Origin: DAIOEK01 sp036746315
Lineage (GTDB): Bacteria; Chloroflexota; Anaerolineae; Anaerolineales; Anaerolineaceae
Direction: 5' to 3'
DNA: 64,000 bases
NCBI GenBank assembly: GCA_036746315.1
Contig: DAIOEK010000010.1
Span: 1-64,000, forward strand
This document shows positions 23,939 through 32,707 of this stretch, in pieces; position 1 is the stretch's first letter; every line of letters begins with the position of its first letter. A program made the translations under genes and the position numbers. The notes beneath the pieces are model-generated. The model ran no database searches. It was not told where the DNA came from and saw only the letters and a list, made by a program, of their open reading frames with translations.

Positions 23939-26297
23939 GCAAACGCCTTCCCCGAAATTCATGGATGAAATCCAGGCTGCCATGCAAACCCCGGAGCCTG
24001 CCGATACGTTTGTCAAACATCTGCGCGCCGCACTGCATCCGCGGGAACAACGGAAAGCGGTTTTCGCTCACTTTACGCTTCGTCCGGTCTGGATGGCGGT
24101 CATCGCAGTTCTGGCAGTGGTGCTGCTCACCACGCTGGTCATCGGTCCGCAAAAGGTATGGGCAGCCTTCCGCGGTCTGTTCGGCTATCTGCCGGGCATC
24201 GGATTGGTGGAGGAGGGCAGCGGGCTGCGGTTGCTGGCGGAGCCGGTAACGCAGACCCGTGACGGCATCACCCTCACGGTGGAAAATGCCGCCTTCGACG
24301 GCAGCCGGTTGATACTGGTCTACAAAGCCGAGGGGTTGAGCCTTGAGGCTGCCAACTCGCAGGGCGAAGATGCCGCCACCGGCGGCGTGGCTGCCATCCT
24401 GCTGGCTGATGGCAGCGTATTCACCCAGGTCGAAGGGTCCGGCACTGGCTGGGCAACCGGTTACCGCTTGCGGATCACCTTCAGCGGTTTACCGCCGGAG
24501 ATGGATTCCTTTACCCTCTTTATTCACCGCCTCGAAACCATGCCGGAAGGCGCCGCCCCGCAGGACTGGCAAATTCCGGTAAAGCTGGCGGCTGCCCCGG
24601 ATGACCTGACCACCCTGCCGGTTTACGAACTGCCCACGCCAACCCCGGCGGCGCAGCCATCCATTCCGCAGGTTGCCACAGACGGGCACTCCGCCAGCAT
24701 GGACGGGATCGAGATCGTGCTGGAGAAAGTATACGAAACCGAGATCGGTTACCGCTTCGAGGGGTACACCTCCTGGAAGGGACGCCCCGACACCACCTAT
24801 GTGGAAGCGTATCCATCCGCCCTGCGCTGCGGAGATGTGTTGATCGCGTATGAGCAGGTCAGCCCCGATCAGCCGGAAGGTACTTCGGAAGTGGATCGGT
24901 CATACTGGGCGGTGCAGACCAATTCCAGGGCGCTTTCCGGGGAGGTATCCATTCAGTTCACGGATATCGTGATCCACGAAAGGGCGGATACCGCCTTCCA
25001 ACTGGACCTGGGCGCATCCCCGGCGGCGGGTGAACTTTATCACCCCAACATCCCACTCACCGTCAACCAAAAATCCGCGGTGCTGACATCGGCTGAGTTG
25101 ATCTCCCGGTCGGATGGCATGAGCGACTTGAACCTGTATTTCGTTGCCGATCCTTCCATCCGTTCCATCAGCGTCTATGATGCGGAGAACTATATCCCCA
25201 CCTCTGAAGGCGAAGGCGGCGGGGGCGGCGGAGGAAGCACCGGGAAAAATTCCGATCCGCTGGCAAATGTTGTCAGCAGCTTCCGCTACGGGAAATTACC
25301 GACCGGCATCCGCAGCCTGACGATCATGGGCATCACCCGCTCCACTGCGGCGCCTCTCTCGTTGACCTGGCAGGCGCCGGATACAGCCGCGGTGCCGGAG
25401 ACACCCAACCTGCCGGGTGGCGGACAGATCTGCCTGACCGATTCGATCTGGAGCGGGCTGGATTGGAACCACCCCGCCGGGTTGCCCGAAGCCGTGCAGG
25501 GAACCCTGCTGGTGGAGCAATCCATTGCCGGGCAGTTGATGCCGTTGATCTACCTTGCCAACATCGATGGTTCCAACCACCGGGAGATCGACTATGGCGG
25601 CTGGAGTTCCCTTTCACCGGACGGGAAGATGATCGCCTATATTCGCAGCGACGGTCCGGGCATTGTGGTCTACGACAGCAGCAAAAGCTCCGCCGATGTC
25701 GTTCCCGGCACCATCCCTGAGGATTGGAATCCGATCTGGTCGCCGGATGGCGAATGGATCGTGTTCAAACGCGGCGTAGGCGGCACGTATTACCGCGTTC
25801 ACCCGGATGGCAGCGGTCTGGAGATGATCTTCAGAACCTCTGACTACCTGGATTTTTCGAGCTTCGACCCGGATGGAAAATCGATCATTGCCCAGGGGCT
25901 GACCGATCAGGGTGTGATGGTGCAGCGTGTTGATATTGAAAAGCAGCAGGTCGGCAACCTGTTCCCCACCGGATTGGCGAAAACAGTAGCTTATCCGCTG
26001 GTGTCTCCGGATGGCGGGTGGATCCTATACCGCGGCAAGGATTTCGGCGTGGCGAGTTTTTCCGTAAAGCTGGCGCGGGTGGATGGCAGTGACGAACGGG
26101 TGATTGCCGAAACGCCCACCCTCAACACCCTGTTGGGCGCCTGGAGCCCGGACGGGAAATATGTCATCATTACGGTGCACACCGAAAATGGCGACTACGT
26201 GGATCGTTCCGTTCTGATCGGTCTGGAAGACTGTTCCGTGTATCTGCTGCCCGATCTTCCGGGGCAGGTCAAGGGGTGGGCTGCGGCGGAGCCGTAG
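23931..26297 (+). CDS. Membrane anti-sigma-like protein with extracellular beta-propeller
   Basis: A 788-residue protein whose N-terminal ~45 residues are cytoplasmic. A single transmembrane helix follows at about 46-68 (WMAVIAVLAVVLLTTLVIG), then a large extracytoplasmic part. Residues 75-500 form beta-rich domains; a glycine run lies near residue 430. Residues 520-788 contain TolB-like propeller blades with repeated SPDGK motifs (SLSPDGKMIAYIRSD, WSPDGEWIVFKRG, VSPDGGWILYRG, WSPDGKYVIITVH). Gene order and topology point to a sensor that controls the overlapping sigma gene. No zinc-binding anti-sigma motif is visible, so the regulatory role is inferred. The gene ends seven bases from a convergent MFS gene. 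Confidence 0.72.
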   Translation: MTEQTPSPKFMDEIQAAMQTPEPADTFVKHLRAALHPREQRKAVFAHFTLRPVWMAVIAVLAVVLLTTLVIGPQKVWAAFRGLFGYLPGIGLVEEGSGLRLLAEPVTQTRDGITLTVENAAFDGSRLILVYKAEGLSLEAANSQGEDAATGGVAAILLADGSVFTQVEGSGTGWATGYRLRITFSGLPPEMDSFTLFIHRLETMPEGAAPQDWQIPVKLAAAPDDLTTLPVYELPTPTPAAQPSIPQVATDGHSASMDGIEIVLEKVYETEIGYRFEGYTSWKGRPDTTYVEAYPSALRCGDVLIAYEQVSPDQPEGTSEVDRSYWAVQTNSRALSGEVSIQFTDIVIHERADTAFQLDLGASPAAGELYHPNIPLTVNQKSAVLTSAELISRSDGMSDLNLYFVADPSIRSISVYDAENYIPTSEGEGGGGGGGSTGKNSDPLANVVSSFRYGKLPTGIRSLTIMGITRSTAAPLSLTWQAPDTAAVPETPNLPGGGQICLTDSIWSGLDWNHPAGLPEAVQGTLLVEQSIAGQLMPLIYLANIDGSNHREIDYGGWSSLSPDGKMIAYIRSDGPGIVVYDSSKSSADVVPGTIPEDWNPIWSPDGEWIVFKRGVGGTYYRVHPDGSGLEMIFRTSDYLDFSSFDPDGKSIIAQGLTDQGVMVQRVDIEKQQVGNLFPTGLAKTVAYPLVSPDGGWILYRGKDFGVASFSVKLARVDGSDERVIAETPTLNTLLGAWSPDGKYVIITVHTENGDYVDRSVLIGLEDCSVYLLPDLPGQVKGWAAAEP

Positions 26298-26303
26298 CCC
26301 AGG

Positions 26304-27578
26304 CTAGGGTGAGCCGGCGGGGAATACGCTCTGATCCACCGCCTGCTCCACCAGCATGGGTTCGTCACCGTTATAGTGCAGCAGCATCGGGAATTTACGG
26401 ATCAACAGCGCCACGGCGAGAACACATCCCACGCCGCCAGAGATAATGGCGACCGGCACGCCGAACAACTGGGCAACGATGCCGCTTTCCACTTCGCCCA
26501 ACTGCGGACCGCCCTTGAAGAAGATCATATTGATGCTCAGCATTCTGCCGCGCATCGAATCAGGCGTTTGCATTTGCCGCAGTGTGTTGCGGATGATCGT
26601 GTTCAGCCCATCTCCGGCGCCCAGCAGGATCAATGCCGCCATGGTCAACCAGAAGGCTTTCGATAGACCGAATACGATGGTGGACACCCCAAAGATGAGG
26701 ATGGCGCCGGTGAGCAGGTAACCCTGCCTGCGCAGGTTGTTTTTTTGCGAGACGATCACCGCCACGCTGACTGTGCCGATCGATTGGGCGGCGGATAACC
26801 AGCCGTATCCGATGGCGCCCACCTTCAAAACATCCCTGGCGATAAACGGCAGCAACGTGTTGGCGGATGAGAAGAACGATGCCACGAAATCCATCAGCAT
26901 GGAGGAAAGAATGATGGGTGAGTTGCGGATGAAGCGGATGCCTTCACGAATATCCAGCAGGGTCTGATCGAGCTTCATCCTGGTTTTTACGACCTGGCTT
27001 TGTATTGGTCCCATGGCGAACAAAGCGAAGATGACTGCCAGGTAGGAAAAGGCATTGATCCAATATGCCCATTTCAAACCGAGGTAGGCGATCACCAGCC
27101 CGCAGATGGCAGGACCCAGGATCGACCCCACGTTGGATGAGATGGAGTTCATGCTGTAGGCGCTGGGCAGGGCATCCCGCGGCACCAATGACGGAATCAA
27201 CGACTGCCGGGCGGGCAGGTCGAATGATACGGCAATCGATTGGATGATGACCAGGATGTAAATAGTTGCCAGGTTGGTCTTTTGCAACTGGGTCATGATG
27301 CCCAACGCCAGGGCTATAAATATAAGCACTGTTTGGGTGATGATTGCCAGCCTGCGGCGGTTGAAATGGTCTGCGACCACACCGGCAAACAGCGAGAGTA
27401 TGATCACCGGCAGAAAACGGGCAAGCCCGATGCCGCTGATGATCAACGGCTGATCGGATAAGGTTCTCAGGTGCCAGTAGATCGCCCAAAGCTGCATTTG
27501 CGAGCCGATGGCGGAGATCATAAACCCGACCCAGTACAGAAAGTATGGGCGATGTTTGAGCGCGGGCGGTATGTGCAT
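26304..27578 (-). CDS. MFS transporter, EntS-like (MFS_3)
   Basis: A 424-residue protein with about twelve hydrophobic segments. The first, YFLYWVGFMISAIGSQMQLWAIYWHL, and the loop FAGVVADHFNRRRLAI (motif A, DxxxRR) are typical of the MFS_3 group that includes siderophore and drug exporters. The ATG at 27578 leaves an 8-base gap after nadE; a TTG start at 27599 would overlap it and has its purine-rich site too close. Being third in a minus-strand run with the NAD synthetase genes probably reflects co-transcription rather than a shared pathway. Confidence 0.82.
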   Translation of the reverse strand: MHIPPALKHRPYFLYWVGFMISAIGSQMQLWAIYWHLRTLSDQPLIISGIGLARFLPVIILSLFAGVVADHFNRRRLAIITQTVLIFIALALGIMTQLQKTNLATIYILVIIQSIAVSFDLPARQSLIPSLVPRDALPSAYSMNSISSNVGSILGPAICGLVIAYLGLKWAYWINAFSYLAVIFALFAMGPIQSQVVKTRMKLDQTLLDIREGIRFIRNSPIILSSMLMDFVASFFSSANTLLPFIARDVLKVGAIGYGWLSAAQSIGTVSVAVIVSQKNNLRRQGYLLTGAILIFGVSTIVFGLSKAFWLTMAALILLGAGDGLNTIIRNTLRQMQTPDSMRGRMLSINMIFFKGGPQLGEVESGIVAQLFGVPVAIISGGVGCVLAVALLIRKFPMLLHYNGDEPMLVEQAVDQSVFPAGSP

Positions 27579-27586
27579 AGATTGGG

Positions 27587-28429
27587 CTAAGTGCCCCAAT
27601 CCCTCAGGTAGAGGAAATCGTATCCGATGGTACGGTTGGAGACCTTGGCGATTGGCGGCATCACTCTTTTGTACTGGCTGCGGCGGACTTTCTCGACCAC
27701 CTTATCCACAAACTGCTCTAAAAAACCGGCTTCCACGCAGTCCTGCGGAGAGTAGCGTTCATCCACCAGCAGGTAAAGCAGGCGGTCCACTTCGGCATAG
27801 GTAAAGCCGAGTTCGCCTTCATCGGTCTGGTTCGACCACAGATCAGCCGAAGGCGCCTTTTCCCGGATGGGGGCGGGCACATCGAGCGCCTGCGCCAGCT
27901 GGCGCACCTGGGTTTTATACAGGTCGCCCAGGGGGTTGATCGCGCAGGCGGAATCGCCGTATATGGTGGAATATCCCAGCAGGATCTCGGTCTTGTTGGA
28001 GGTACCGATCACCAATCCCTGGAATGCGGCAGACTGGTCGTAGAGCGTGATCATCCTTGACCGCACCATGATGTTACCCCGGCGCATCGAATCCATCCCG
28101 GGGAATTGCTCGATCAGCGCATCTGCCATGCCGGTGATGGGAATGGTGAGGGACTGCACGCCCAACTGGTCGATGACCAGCTGCGCATGATCCAGCGAAT
28201 CTTGGGAGGATGATTTGTAAGGCATTCGAATGGCGAGGACGTTTTCAGCGCCCAGCGCCTCGGCAGCCAGAAAGCATGAAACGGCTGAATCCAGTCCGCC
28301 GGAAAGTCCGATGACCGCTTTGTGAAACCCCACACGCTGGAGTTCACTGCGGATGAAGCCGGTCAGGATCCTCTTGGCGAGGTTGGGTTCAATGGTAAGG
28401 TCCGGCTGATTGCGGGCGATCTGGTTCAT
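27587..28429 (-). CDS. nadE: NAD+ synthetase, ammonia-channel ATP-pyrophosphatase subunit
   Basis: A 280-residue enzyme converting nicotinate adenine dinucleotide to NAD+. The PP-loop VIGLSGGLDSAVSCFLA lies near residue 40, and downstream motifs include GTSNKTEILLGY and YGDSACAINPLGDLYKTQV. It lacks a glutaminase domain of its own. A nitrilase-fold gene that looks like exactly that domain ends two bases upstream (TAGCATG), so the two probably form a glutamine-dependent enzyme from separate chains. The start was set at 28429 because it follows GGAAAGAA and the stop of the previous gene. Confidence 0.92.
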   Translation of the reverse strand: MNQIARNQPDLTIEPNLAKRILTGFIRSELQRVGFHKAVIGLSGGLDSAVSCFLAAEALGAENVLAIRMPYKSSSQDSLDHAQLVIDQLGVQSLTIPITGMADALIEQFPGMDSMRRGNIMVRSRMITLYDQSAAFQGLVIGTSNKTEILLGYSTIYGDSACAINPLGDLYKTQVRQLAQALDVPAPIREKAPSADLWSNQTDEGELGFTYAEVDRLLYLLVDERYSPQDCVEAGFLEQFVDKVVEKVRRSQYKRVMPPIAKVSNRTIGYDFLYLRDWGT

Positions 28430-28430
28430 G

Positions 28431-29285
28431 CTATTCTTCCTTTCCTGCAATCCGGTTCAGTTCACGGCTTACCAGCATGGTGCGCTCATCCCGCAGCAAC
28501 GGCAGCCTCGCCCGTGTGCGGTGGATCTGGCTCAGGTCGAGTTCCGCCAGCAGCAGGGTTTCCTCCTCGTAGGGTGCCTGGGCAAGCAAAACGCCATCGG
28601 GATCATATACCGTGGAGCCGCCCCAAAAGTGCAGACCGTCTTCAAAGCCAACCCGGTTGACGTGGCTGACAAAAGTGGTGAACAGACTGGCATATGCCTG
28701 GTTGATATGTTCCACCCAGTGCGCCGAGGCGAGCTGAGGCGATTTGGTCAATCCTCTTCCGGGGGAGGCGGAGGAGAACAAAAGCAGATCAGCGCCATCC
28801 AGCCAGAGCAGGTAGGGCGGTGAAGCGTGCCAGAAATCCTCGCAAACCAGCATACCCACCCTGCCAAAACGGGTGTCAAAGGCGCGGATACTGTCTCCCC
28901 AGGCAAAAAAGCGCCCTTCATCGAAAAGACCATAGGTGGGCAGGTAAACCTTGTGATGTACGTGCACCACTTCTCCACGGGATAGATACGCCGAAGAGAT
29001 GTAAAACCGGCTGCGCCGGTCTTCATCCACAAATCCGACCATGATGTCGATCTCCTGGCTGGCATCCAGCAGGTGGCGGAAGATCGGGTCGGAAGCGTTG
29101 GGACGCATGGCAACCCCGGGGACCAGGTCCTGGAGTACGTACCCGGTGAGGGAAAGCTCGGGGAACTGGATCAGATCGGCGCCGGAATTGCGCGCCCGCT
29201 GGATATAATCGAGGTGCTTTTCCAGGTTGAATTGCGGGTCACCCAGACGGGTGTTGATTTGAGAGGTGGCAAGGGTAATTTTCAT
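28431..29285 (-). CDS. Nitrilase-superfamily amidase, probable glutaminase subunit of NAD+ synthetase
   Basis: A 284-residue C-N hydrolase with the Glu-Lys-Cys triad: FPELSLTGY (Glu near 43), HHKVYLPTYGLFDE (Lys near 112) and LVCEDFWHASPP (Cys near 147). The lysine and cysteine motifs are those of the N-terminal glutaminase domain of glutamine-dependent NAD synthetases. In most bacteria this domain is fused to NadE; here it is a separate gene directly upstream of nadE. It would release ammonia from glutamine for channelling to NadE. The gene lies divergent from ftsK. Confidence 0.85.
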   Translation of the reverse strand: MKITLATSQINTRLGDPQFNLEKHLDYIQRARNSGADLIQFPELSLTGYVLQDLVPGVAMRPNASDPIFRHLLDASQEIDIMVGFVDEDRRSRFYISSAYLSRGEVVHVHHKVYLPTYGLFDEGRFFAWGDSIRAFDTRFGRVGMLVCEDFWHASPPYLLWLDGADLLLFSSASPGRGLTKSPQLASAHWVEHINQAYASLFTTFVSHVNRVGFEDGLHFWGGSTVYDPDGVLLAQAPYEEETLLLAELDLSQIHRTRARLPLLRDERTMLVSRELNRIAGKEE

Positions 29286-29394
29286 CAGGATAGTTTTCGC
29301 GATTGGTTTTTTCTAATTATACGGCGATTGATTCAATCTGTGGTTGAGTTTTCGGCATGATTCCTGCAAACTATCCGTTGACAGGCAGGTGCTT

Positions 29395-31788
29395 ATGGCA
29401 GCAAAAAAGACTTATACCAAACAATCCAAAACACCACTGAAAACGACCAAGAATTCCGTACGCTCCAACAGGTCAAGCGGAACCACCTTCCGCGGCGTAT
29501 ACACGCCTTCCGGGAATACCCGGAAACCCAAGACCGCCTCCACCCGTGGGGGCATCTCTTCGGAAAAGAAGATGGATCTGATGGGCGTATTCCTGCTTTT
29601 GTTGGGCTTGATCATCGCCATGAGCCTCTTCGCCGGCTCCGAAACCACCGTGACTGCGTGGATCTCCGCGCTGCTGCGCTGGTTCACCGGTTGGGGGGTC
29701 TGGGTGGTCCCCTTTACCCTGATGATCCCGGGTGTCTATTTGATCCTGCGAAAAGTGGACAGCCTCCCCCGCCTGCCGTTGGAACAGGTGGCGGGGCTGG
29801 TTTTGCTATACCTCAACCTGCTGACCTTCTTTCATTATTTTGGCGGCGGCATTGCCGAGCCATACCTGGTGGCGGAACAGGGCAGCGGCGGGGGCATTCT
29901 GGGTGGCGTGATCCTCCAGGTGTTGGTGGCGGGGCTGGGCGAGATCGGCGCCTTTCTGGTGCTGTGCGCCTGGCTCTTGATCGCACTGATCTTCTCGTTC
30001 GACCTGTCCTTCCAGCAGATCGCGCAGGGATTCGGCGGTTTGAAGGGTGCGGTGAAAGCCGCCGCGCCGCAGGGCGCCGGATTCATGGATACGCTGCGCA
30101 GCGGTTTTACCGAATGGAAAGATTCTCTGAAGGAAATGACCTCCGCGGATGAGGATGTTCATACCGAGATTGTCGAGCCTGAAGCTGTGATGGATGGCTT
30201 CACCCCGATCGTGACGGTGAAAGGCGCCGCCGAAGAGGCGGAAACAGCGCTGGAAGCGGTCGAGACGCAGGAGGATCTGCCGGCAGCGGACCCGGTTTGG
30301 AAACTGCCCGAACCCGAAAAGATACTGGAAAAAGGTTCGCCGCAGATCGAGAATGAAAAAATGGACCTGGAGCGGGCAGGCGTGATCGAAGAGACGCTGG
30401 CGGATTTTGGCGCTCCGGGTCACGTGGTGGAAATTCTGCGTGGTCCTTCGGTGACCATGTTCGGCGTGGAGCCCGATTTTGTCGAAAATCGCAGCGGCAA
30501 CCATACCCGCGTCAGGGTTTCCAAGATCGTCTCCCTGGCGGATGACCTTGCGCTTTCCCTGGCGGCCACCCGCATCCGCATTCAAGCACCGGTGCCTGGC
30601 AGAAATTATGTGGGTATCGAAGTGCCCAACGATCATAAAGCCATGGTGCGCCTGCGCGATGTGGTGGAAAGTGCATCCTTCAAGCGCATCAAAGGTTCCC
30701 TGCGTATTGCCCTGGGCAAGGATGTTTCCGGCGTGCCGCTGGCGACCGACCTGGCAGCCATGCCGCATCTGCTGATCGCCGGCACCACCGGTTCCGGTAA
30801 ATCGGTGTGTGTGAATGCCATTTTGAGTTGTTTGCTGCTCAACAATACGCCGGATGACCTGCGCCTGATTCTGGTGGACCCCAAACGGGTGGAATTTACC
30901 AACTATAACGGCATTCCGCACCTGCTTGCCCCGGTGGTGGTGGAAGCGGATCGCGTGATCGGTGCGCTGCAATGGATGATGCGCGAAATGGACGCCCGCT
31001 ATCACAAGTTTGCGGCGGCCGGTGCGCGCAACCTGGAGGATTTCAACGTCCGCATGCAGGTGCGCGGAGAGAAGAAGCTGCCCAAGCTGGTGATCGTGAT
31101 CGACGAACTGGCAGACCTGATGATGCTGGCTCCGGCGGAGACCCAGGCAGCCATCACCCGCCTGGCACAGATGGCGCGCGCCACCGGTTTGCATCTGGTG
31201 GTGGCGACCCAGCGTCCTTCCACGGATGTGATCACCGGTTTGATCAAGGCGAATTTCCCGGCACGGGTAGCCTTTTCGGTGGCGACGATGATCGACAGCC
31301 GCGTGATCCTCGATCAGCCTGGCGCCGAACAACTGTTGGGGCATGGCGACATGCTCTTCCAGGCGCCGGATGCTCCGGCACCCGTCCGGCTGCAGGGTGT
31401 GTACGTCTCGGATAACGAAATCCAGCGGCTGGTGGATTACTGGCATGGGATTGTGATCGACCAGGCAGAGAGCGGCGAAGGCGAAGAAGCACCTGAAGCG
31501 CTTCCACCGGCGAACATGCTCCGCCAGGTGGATTTCTGGCAGGATGGCGGCGGAAGCAAACCCAACGAAGATCCGCTGCTCACCGAAGTGACCGAATTGG
31601 TCCGGCGGGAAGGGCGGGCATCCATATCCATGCTGCAACGCAGGATGCGCATAGGTTATACTCGCGCGGCGCGTTTGATCGACCGCATGGAAGAATTGGG
31701 GATCATCAGCGGACAGTTGCCGAACACCCAGACCCGCGAGGTGTTGGATTTCGGGCAGACAGCTCCCCCTGAAGATGACGGCGCTTAA
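29395..31788 (+). CDS. ftsK: DNA translocase FtsK/SpoIIIE
   Basis: A 797-residue septal DNA pump. The basic N-terminus (residues 1-55, Lys/Thr/Arg-rich) is cytoplasmic, and four transmembrane helices follow between about 58 and 210. An acidic linker spans about 245-330. The motor has the alpha/beta parts with Walker A GTTGSGKSVCVNAIL near 462, Walker B LVIVIDELADLM near 566, and RPSTDVITGLIKANFPARVAF. The C-terminal winged-helix gamma domain (about 730-795, LLTEVTELVRREGRASISML) recognises polar DNA motifs such as KOPS or SRS. The ATG at 29395 has AGGT upstream. It is divergent from the NAD synthetase pair. Confidence 0.95.
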   Translation: MAAKKTYTKQSKTPLKTTKNSVRSNRSSGTTFRGVYTPSGNTRKPKTASTRGGISSEKKMDLMGVFLLLLGLIIAMSLFAGSETTVTAWISALLRWFTGWGVWVVPFTLMIPGVYLILRKVDSLPRLPLEQVAGLVLLYLNLLTFFHYFGGGIAEPYLVAEQGSGGGILGGVILQVLVAGLGEIGAFLVLCAWLLIALIFSFDLSFQQIAQGFGGLKGAVKAAAPQGAGFMDTLRSGFTEWKDSLKEMTSADEDVHTEIVEPEAVMDGFTPIVTVKGAAEEAETALEAVETQEDLPAADPVWKLPEPEKILEKGSPQIENEKMDLERAGVIEETLADFGAPGHVVEILRGPSVTMFGVEPDFVENRSGNHTRVRVSKIVSLADDLALSLAATRIRIQAPVPGRNYVGIEVPNDHKAMVRLRDVVESASFKRIKGSLRIALGKDVSGVPLATDLAAMPHLLIAGTTGSGKSVCVNAILSCLLLNNTPDDLRLILVDPKRVEFTNYNGIPHLLAPVVVEADRVIGALQWMMREMDARYHKFAAAGARNLEDFNVRMQVRGEKKLPKLVIVIDELADLMMLAPAETQAAITRLAQMARATGLHLVVATQRPSTDVITGLIKANFPARVAFSVATMIDSRVILDQPGAEQLLGHGDMLFQAPDAPAPVRLQGVYVSDNEIQRLVDYWHGIVIDQAESGEGEEAPEALPPANMLRQVDFWQDGGGSKPNEDPLLTEVTELVRREGRASISMLQRRMRIGYTRAARLIDRMEELGIISGQLPNTQTREVLDFGQTAPPEDDGA

Positions 31789-31887
31789 TCACCGCGGATG
31801 TTTCCTGCATTACGAAAGGAAGAATTTCATGCACTTGTAACGACAAGTTCATGAAATTTATCACTAAACAAAACCCCGGTAGGGTAC

Positions 31888-31893
31888 TATACT
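31888..31893 (+). promoter_or_regulatory. Candidate -10 element for a small RNA downstream of ftsK
   Basis: TATACT, 100 bases past the ftsK stop. The -35 region is poor (a TTATCA is near but not well spaced). It would start a transcript near 31900. Confidence 0.35.
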
Positions 31894-31899
31894 GATCTT

Positions 31900-32028
31900 A
31901 AAGTAATCAAGATTAATTATTGATAATACCTCCTCCCGGTTTGTTCCAGCTTCTCCCTCCTGCTGGAAAGACTAGACTTCCAGAGTCTAATGAGATGACA
32001 ATGTTGCCTCTCTGGAAGTCTTTTCTTT
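31900..32028 (+). ncRNA. Candidate small RNA or long ftsK 3' leader ending at a strong terminator
   Basis: No open frame is present. The region forms TTCCAGC (31944-31950) with GCTGGAA (31962-31968), and a 12-bp terminator stem AGACTTCCAGAG (31974-31985) with CTCTGGAAGTCT (32010-32021) followed by TTTCTTTTTTT. The CTTCCAG of the terminator stem could also pair with the earlier GCTGGAA, giving alternative folds. Pyrimidine-rich CCTCCT motifs at 31928 and 31956 are complementary to Shine-Dalgarno sequences. It may be the distal end of the ftsK mRNA or an independent RNA. Confidence 0.4.
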
Positions 32029-32030
32029 TT

Positions 32031-32483
32031 TTATTGAACGGCGCTGGCAAATGGTACAGCCCCCGGGTCTCCCACCAACTCCACATTGATCGCCGCAATC
32101 CAACAGGTCTTGCCGCCGGTACTGCCGGGGTTGATCACCAGGTACCATTCGCCGGTGGCATCCCTGCCGAGCAGCTCCAAATCTGCATTGGAGGAGATAC
32201 CGTGCGCAAACAACCCATATTGCGATGGCGTCTTGCGGCAGATGGTCGCCGCCGGGATGACCAGCGCCGGCGCAGCCGTGGCGGTTAAAGTCGGTTCCGG
32301 GGTGGGTGGAAGCGGTGTTACGGTGGGGGGAGGCGTTTCGGTTGGCGCTGATGTATGGGTCGGTGCGGGTGCCACGGTTGCGGCAGGCGCCGCGGTCGGT
32401 TCTAAAACTGCGGTTCGTGGTGTACACGCCGCCAAACCGATGGCTGCCAGCAGGATCGAGATCGGTAAAAGAGCTCGTTTCAT
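32031..32483 (-). CDS. Secreted lipoprotein with Thr/Pro-rich stalk and SH3-like domain
   Basis: A 150-residue lipoprotein. The signal peptide ends in the lipobox GLAAC (Cys 20). Residues 25-75 are a Thr/Pro/Ala stalk (PTETPPPTVTPLPPTPEPT), and the remainder is a small domain with two cysteines (about Cys 83 and 127, a possible disulfide) whose LELLGRDATGEWYLV and CWIAA pattern resembles bacterial SH3 domains. It would sit on the outer face of the membrane, perhaps touching cell wall. GAGGAAAAA precedes the ATG. Its stalk style is shared with the lipoproteins at 45425 and 46236. Confidence 0.78.
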   Translation of the reverse strand: MKRALLPISILLAAIGLAACTPRTAVLEPTAAPAATVAPAPTHTSAPTETPPPTVTPLPPTPEPTLTATAAPALVIPAATICRKTPSQYGLFAHGISSNADLELLGRDATGEWYLVINPGSTGGKTCWIAAINVELVGDPGAVPFASAVQ

Positions 32484-32512
32484 TTTTTCCTCACTGTTCC
32501 AATTTTACCCAG

Positions 32513-32541
32513 AAAAAAAGCCCCGGTTCAAAAGCCGGGGC
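32513..32541 (-). terminator. Terminator of the ccm operon
   Basis: On the minus strand a 7-bp GC stem (GCCCCGG at 32520-32526 with CCGGGGC at 32535-32541, plus-strand view) followed by seven T. It lies just past the ccmD-like stop. Confidence 0.88.
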
Positions 32542-32558
32542 GGAATTAATGGGAGATT

Positions 32559-32699
32559 TTACTTCTCTTCGAGATACTTCTTTTCTTCCGACAGCTTCTT
32601 CCAACGGACAGCCAGGCTGATCACGTAACCGATGACTGCCCCGAAGATGACGACATACCCGGCGATCATATAATTTACGGTTTGTGCAGGTGCATCCAT
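32559..32699 (-). CDS. ccmD: CcmD-like small membrane protein
   Basis: A 46-residue protein: one transmembrane helix (about 8-30, NYMIAGYVVIFGAVIGYVIS) and a charged helical C-terminus (RWKKLSEEKKYLEEK). This is the size and layout of CcmD, which releases holo-CcmE from the CcmABC complex. It follows ccmC after 8 bases, has a GGAGG ribosome site, and is the last gene before the operon terminator. Sequence alone would not identify so small a protein; the position makes the call. Confidence 0.8.
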   Translation of the reverse strand: MDAPAQTVNYMIAGYVVIFGAVIGYVISLAVRWKKLSEEKKYLEEK

Positions 32700-32707
32700 A
32701 GCTCCTC

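Noticed and set aside
29806..31638. A 610-codon open frame antisense to ftsK
   Set aside because: It mirrors the GC-biased codons of ftsK, has His/Gln-rich low-quality protein sequence and no ribosome site.
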